From positions 4,836,001 through 4,900,000 of the forward strand of contig NZ_CP028158.1 in assembly GCF_003030345.1 (NCBI RefSeq): a stretch of DNA of 64,000 nt, in the 5' to 3' direction. This DNA is from Plantactinospora sp. BC1 (GTDB taxonomy: Bacteria; Actinomycetota; Actinomycetes; Mycobacteriales; Micromonosporaceae). The notes beneath the pieces were generated by a model. The model was given only the letters and a program-made list of their open reading frames with translations, did no database searches and was not told the DNA's origin. Of this stretch, positions 60,858-64,000 are shown one piece after another; positions within the stretch are counted from its first letter, which is position 1, and every line of letters begins with the position of its first letter. The translations under genes were made by a program, and so were the position numbers.

Positions 60858-63613
60858 CGCTCCTCCTGAGCGGGTAGGTGGTCGCCGACCAGCGCCAGGC
60901 ACTGGATCGCGGCCAGGCCGTACTGGGAACTCGCGTTCGTGGAGACGAAGCTCGCCTCGTCGACGGGTTTCAGCACGGCCGGACCCTCGACCCGGACGGA
61001 ACGCCAGTCGAGGTTGCGTGGATAGCCGGCGTGGCCGGTGTGGAACTCCTGCCAGGCGCGGGCGGCCAGCGCCGGGTTGCCGGTCCGGGCGGCGGCGTAC
61101 GCGGTGAGCCGGGCGTGCGCCTGGCGCAGGTTGAGGCTGCCGAACGACTGCCCGGTCTCGGCGATCTGCTCGGCGGCGGTGCCGTTGTAGAGCCGGCAGT
61201 ACTGCAACCAGGCGTCGGTGAACTCCGGCAGGTCGAGCAGGTCGACGAGTTCGGCGCAGATCTCGACCAGGCCGAAGACGGCGCCGAGCGAGCCCACGCT
61301 CACCTTCGGCGGGCCGATCGCGAACAGCCCGGTGTCGAGGTCGTAGAGGCCGTCGCCCTGGATGAAGCCGTTCGGTTGGGCGGCGATCGAGCGGGCGGTG
61401 TTGACCAGCTTGGTCCGGGCGACCGGGTCGCCGTCGCGCTCCCACTCGGTCAGCCAGGCCGCCGCGAGGCCGCTCCAGTCGGTGCCGAACCCGATCCCCA
61501 GCGCATGCGGGTCCGGCTCGTACGGCTCGGTGCGGATTTTGCGGATCGGGTCCAGGGCCAGGAAGGTGCGGTCGGCGTCGACGAGGTCACGCATCAGGTC
61601 GCCGACCCGCTCGTCGGCGGTGAGGAAGTAGTAGAAGCGCCGGTACGCGGCACTGCTGATCCGCAACTGCTTGGCGCTGTCGGCCCAGTGCAGCACCCCG
61701 TGCCGGGTGCCGAGGTCGCGGTATTTACCGAGGTGGTAGACGTCGACCTCGCCGGTGTGCCGGGTCATCGCCTCGGCGAACCGGAACACGTCCGCCCGGC
61801 CCGAGCGCAGGTACTGGTACCAGAGCCACAGGTCGGGGGAGAGTTCGGAGTTGGCCCAGGCGTACCCGCCGACGTCGTACCGCCAGACGTGCCGGTCCGG
61901 GTCGTAGCTGTGCATGATGTCGCCGTAGTTCCAGAATCCGTACCAGGAACGCTGCTCGACCTGATCGCGGTGGAAGTCGACGAGGAAGTCGAGCCGGTCC
62001 TCGATCTCCCGCCGTGCCGGGGTGCTCCGGTCGACCGGACTCCAGTCGCCGAAGACGCCGGCCGCGTGTAGCTGGGCCGGCGGGGCGACGATCAGTGGCG
62101 GGGTCCGGACGGCCGCGGCGAGCTGGGCGAACCGCTCGGCGGAAGGCGTGCCGCCGAGCGCCCAGAAGTACATCTCGGTGGTGCGCGCGATCCCGTACGG
62201 GCTGCCGAAGCCGGGCTCGTAGTCCTCGTACGTGATCTCCAGCCCCTCCAGCTGCTCCGGATAGCTGTCCTGGCCCATCCCGTCGTGGTAGAAGCGCAGG
62301 TCCATCGGGGTGGCGTCGGGTGACCAGAGCCAGACGGTGACCTCGGCGCTCTCACCGGCCGCGCCCCGGACGTCGAGCTGGGTCGGGTGCAGCTGCCAGA
62401 AGTCCTTCATGCCGAAGGCGAGACCGCCGGAGACGCCACCCAGATAGCCGAGGCCGCCGGCCCGCCGACCGGTGTCGACCTGCACCCAGCCGTGCCCGGC
62501 CCGGGTGCGTTTGCGGATGTCGAAGCAGCCGTCGGAGAGCTGCCGCAGGCTGTAGTCGCCCCAGGCCGGCACGAGGTGCAGCCGGCCGCTCACCCGGGTG
62601 TCCCAGCTGGCCACGTCGGGGGTCCGCTCGCCGGCGACCTGCGCCTGCCGGACCGCCGCACCCGGGTCGCGGCGCAGGCCGGTGATCCCGCGAACGGCCT
62701 CGCCGAGGATCCCGTCGCCGTCCCCGGCGAACCGCACGTGCCGGTCGTGCGGCTGGTCGGTCATCGGTACCTGGAACCGGACGCCGAGGCCGCTGACGAA
62801 GTCCCTGCGCTCGTCGCCGTCGAAGACGAAGGTGTGCACCATCCGGATGCCGTCGCTGCCGGCGTAGAGGTAGAGCCGGATCGTGAACGGCAACCACTCC
62901 CGGCGACCCCGGACGGCCCGGTGCCGACCGTCGACCCGGACCACCGCCCGGACCGGGCCGCGCTGCTCGACCCGTACCTCGTGGATCTCGGCGCTGAACC
63001 GCTGCTGCCGGACGGTGCCCGCCTCGTCCTCGCCGGTGGCGTCCCGGCGCAGGCAGACGAGGGTGCCGTTCGCCGCGACGGTGCGGTCGCCGCGGACGAT
63101 CGAGGGCACCAGCACCCGACCGCGCCGGGCGATCCGGCAGCGGACGACGCCGGTGTCCACCTCGATCACCCTGGCGGTCTCGGTGACCCGCAACGGGACG
63201 TCCGGTGCGGCCGGCTGGCCGGGCCGGAGCAGGTAGTCGTCGGCGGGTGGTACCCCGGTGCCGATCGCGTGGGCGGTCCACTTGACCGTGCCGTCCGGCC
63301 AGAATCCGGTCGGCCAGGACTGCACGGGTACGGGCGTGCCGGCGGCGGTGGTCAGGGCGAGTTCCTGGCCCCGGGGCAGGGCGCCGCGCGGCCACGGCAC
63401 ACCCCAGGTCGCGCCGACCAGGGCGCGGGGTGCGTCGCCGTCGAGCCAGCGCAGCGGCACCCGGGCGTCGGGGTTGGCGGCGGGGGGCGTTTCGGGTCGG
63501 GCCGGTGCGACCCGGGGTGGGGCGGCGGCGGCCGGTCGGGGGCCGGGGAGTTGGGTCGCGACGCCGGCCATCGCGACGCCCATCAGCAGGCTGCGTCTGG
63601 GCAGTTGGGGCAT
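60854..63613 (-). CDS. Exo-rhamnogalacturonan lyase family protein (PL26/YetA-like)
   Basis: 919 aa from the ATG at 63613 (GGAG six nt upstream). A twin-arginine-like signal (LPRRSLLMGVAMAGVATQL) suggests Tat export. Beta-rich N-terminal domains (WLDGDAPRALVGATWGVPWPRG, IRLYLYAGSDGIRMVHTFVFDGDE, WQLHPTQLDVRG) are followed by an (alpha/alpha) barrel (SWYGFWNYGDIMHSYDPDRHVWRYDVGGYAWANSEL). This matches the PcRGLX/YetA family of exo-acting rhamnogalacturonan lyases. It heads an operon with PL11. Confidence 0.88.
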   Translation of the reverse strand: MPQLPRRSLLMGVAMAGVATQLPGPRPAAAAPPRVAPARPETPPAANPDARVPLRWLDGDAPRALVGATWGVPWPRGALPRGQELALTTAAGTPVPVQSWPTGFWPDGTVKWTAHAIGTGVPPADDYLLRPGQPAAPDVPLRVTETARVIEVDTGVVRCRIARRGRVLVPSIVRGDRTVAANGTLVCLRRDATGEDEAGTVRQQRFSAEIHEVRVEQRGPVRAVVRVDGRHRAVRGRREWLPFTIRLYLYAGSDGIRMVHTFVFDGDERRDFVSGLGVRFQVPMTDQPHDRHVRFAGDGDGILGEAVRGITGLRRDPGAAVRQAQVAGERTPDVASWDTRVSGRLHLVPAWGDYSLRQLSDGCFDIRKRTRAGHGWVQVDTGRRAGGLGYLGGVSGGLAFGMKDFWQLHPTQLDVRGAAGESAEVTVWLWSPDATPMDLRFYHDGMGQDSYPEQLEGLEITYEDYEPGFGSPYGIARTTEMYFWALGGTPSAERFAQLAAAVRTPPLIVAPPAQLHAAGVFGDWSPVDRSTPARREIEDRLDFLVDFHRDQVEQRSWYGFWNYGDIMHSYDPDRHVWRYDVGGYAWANSELSPDLWLWYQYLRSGRADVFRFAEAMTRHTGEVDVYHLGKYRDLGTRHGVLHWADSAKQLRISSAAYRRFYYFLTADERVGDLMRDLVDADRTFLALDPIRKIRTEPYEPDPHALGIGFGTDWSGLAAAWLTEWERDGDPVARTKLVNTARSIAAQPNGFIQGDGLYDLDTGLFAIGPPKVSVGSLGAVFGLVEICAELVDLLDLPEFTDAWLQYCRLYNGTAAEQIAETGQSFGSLNLRQAHARLTAYAAARTGNPALAARAWQEFHTGHAGYPRNLDWRSVRVEGPAVLKPVDEASFVSTNASSQYGLAAIQCLALVGDHLPAQEER

Positions 63614-63653
63614 AGCGCACTCCACTTCGTCGGGTCGCGGCCGGGGCCGCTGT

Positions 63654-63665
63654 GGAAACGCTTAC
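63654..63665. promoter_or_regulatory. LacI-type operator upstream of the PL26-PL11 operon
   Basis: GGAAACGCTTAC with core AAACGCTT, 41 bp before the PL26 start. A similar core recurs at 63789-63797 beside the divergent gene. Confidence 0.5.
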
Positions 63666-63768
63666 TATGTCGTGCAGGTAACCAGAGAGTTGCATCGATG
63701 TCAATGAGAGGAGCTCGCGGCTGGTCGCGCTGGTACAAGGGAGTTGATCGTGATCAGGGCGGTGACCT

Positions 63769-64000
63769 ATGCTCGTCCGCATCGGTACAAACGCTTTAAC
63801 TAAGCCTCCGGCTGTCGATGGTTGGCTCTCGCCGTACACCGGGTGGACCCGGGCGCACTGGGAGGCCGCCGCCGACCGCCTGCTCGACGCGGTGCTGCCC
63901 TACGCGGTGCCGGGCTTCGCCCAGGTGCGCCTGCCCGGGCGGCCGGGCAGCGCCGGCCTTTCCTGCGACGGCCTGGAGGGGTACGCCCGGACGTTCCTGC
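63769..64000 (+). CDS. DUF2264 domain protein, N-terminal part (cut by window end)
   Basis: 77 residues visible from the ATG at 63769. LSPYTGWTRAHWEAAADRLLDAVLPYA and SCDGLEGYARTFL are the DUF2264 N-terminus. Members are found in pectin-degradation clusters and may be glycosidases, which fits the divergent PL26-PL11 operon. Residues 8-11 read NALT with a rare TTA leucine codon, and the LacI-like sequence ACAAACGCTTTAAC lies inside these first codons, so the true start or control is unusual. Confidence 0.75.
   Translation, partial: MLVRIGTNALTKPPAVDGWLSPYTGWTRAHWEAAADRLLDAVLPYAVPGFAQVRLPGRPGSAGLSCDGLEGYARTFL
63787..63801. promoter_or_regulatory. LacI-like operator at the DUF2264 start
   Basis: ACAAACGCTTTAACT shares the AAACGCTT core with the site at 63654. 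It lies 18-33 bp inside the apparent coding sequence. Confidence 0.4.

Overview
The window is chromosomal DNA from a high-GC actinomycete. The family is most likely Micromonosporaceae (Micromonospora, Plantactinospora or a relative). This rests on the strong G/C bias at third codon positions, frequent GTG starts, SD-less (apparently leaderless) starts, three Scr1-type XRE/DUF397 loci, and the actinobacterial families DUF6458, DUF6232, DUF6158, DUF3817, DUF1360 and the GPGG-type small membrane protein. It is a mosaic of housekeeping, cell-envelope and sugar-utilisation genes. I see no rRNA, tRNA, CRISPR array, integrase, intact insertion sequence, or NRPS/PKS cluster.

Layout. 1-4.2 kb: end of a VWA protein, a polyprenyl-phosphate sugar transferase, a SpoIIE/PP2C-type phosphatase and a divergent MarR regulator. 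4.3-8.8 kb: xylose module (ROK repressor diverging from xylA-xylB, with a near-consensus promoter between them). 8.8-13.1 kb: three same-strand genes of unknown function. 13.3-15.9 kb: secreted amidase, a DUF397 gene, two broken gene remnants joined head to head, and a DUF6458 protein. 16-19.7 kb: ABC exporter and MFS transporter. 19.9-26.4 kb: alpha-glucoside uptake and hydrolysis module (GH13, LacI regulator, two permeases, lipoprotein binding protein) with a LacI-type operator. 26.4-32 kb: RelA/SpoT-type HD protein, secreted M23 peptidase, a compact operon (nucleotidyltransferase, BON, metallophosphoesterase, 48-aa membrane protein), a thymidylate-kinase-like protein and an SDR.

32-35.9 kb: MurNAc-6-phosphate recycling (MurR-type regulator, murQ) and a group 2 sigma-70 factor. 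36-41.7 kb: intact Scr1/DUF397 pair, DUF1648/DUF5808 membrane protein with a YtrA-like GntR regulator, and a divergent three-gene ABC operon carrying a matching operator. 41.8-45 kb: alr-ddl (D-Ala-D-Ala synthesis) and an NlpC/P60 hydrolase. 45.7-50.5 kb: small actinobacterial families and a divergent Scr1/DUF397 pair. 50.8-55.3 kb: bifunctional penicillin-binding protein, class I DAHP synthase preceded by an attenuator whose leader peptide contains Tyr-Arg-Trp-Phe, and TspO. 55.3-55.9 kb: repeat-rich intergenic DNA with a 28-G run. 55.9-64 kb: secreted plant cell-wall (rhamnogalacturonan/arabinan) degradation island: two GH43-AbfB proteins, PL11 and PL26 rhamnogalacturonan lyases, and the start of a DUF2264 gene, with LacI-type operator sequences.

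Common threads are plant-polysaccharide catabolism (xylose, alpha-glucosides, pectin side chains) and wall metabolism (alr, ddl, PBP, M23, NlpC/P60, murQ). The most informative non-coding finds are the aromatic-amino-acid attenuator of the DAHP synthase gene and a palindromic intergenic repeat that shares an exact 24-bp core between two loci 36 kb apart.
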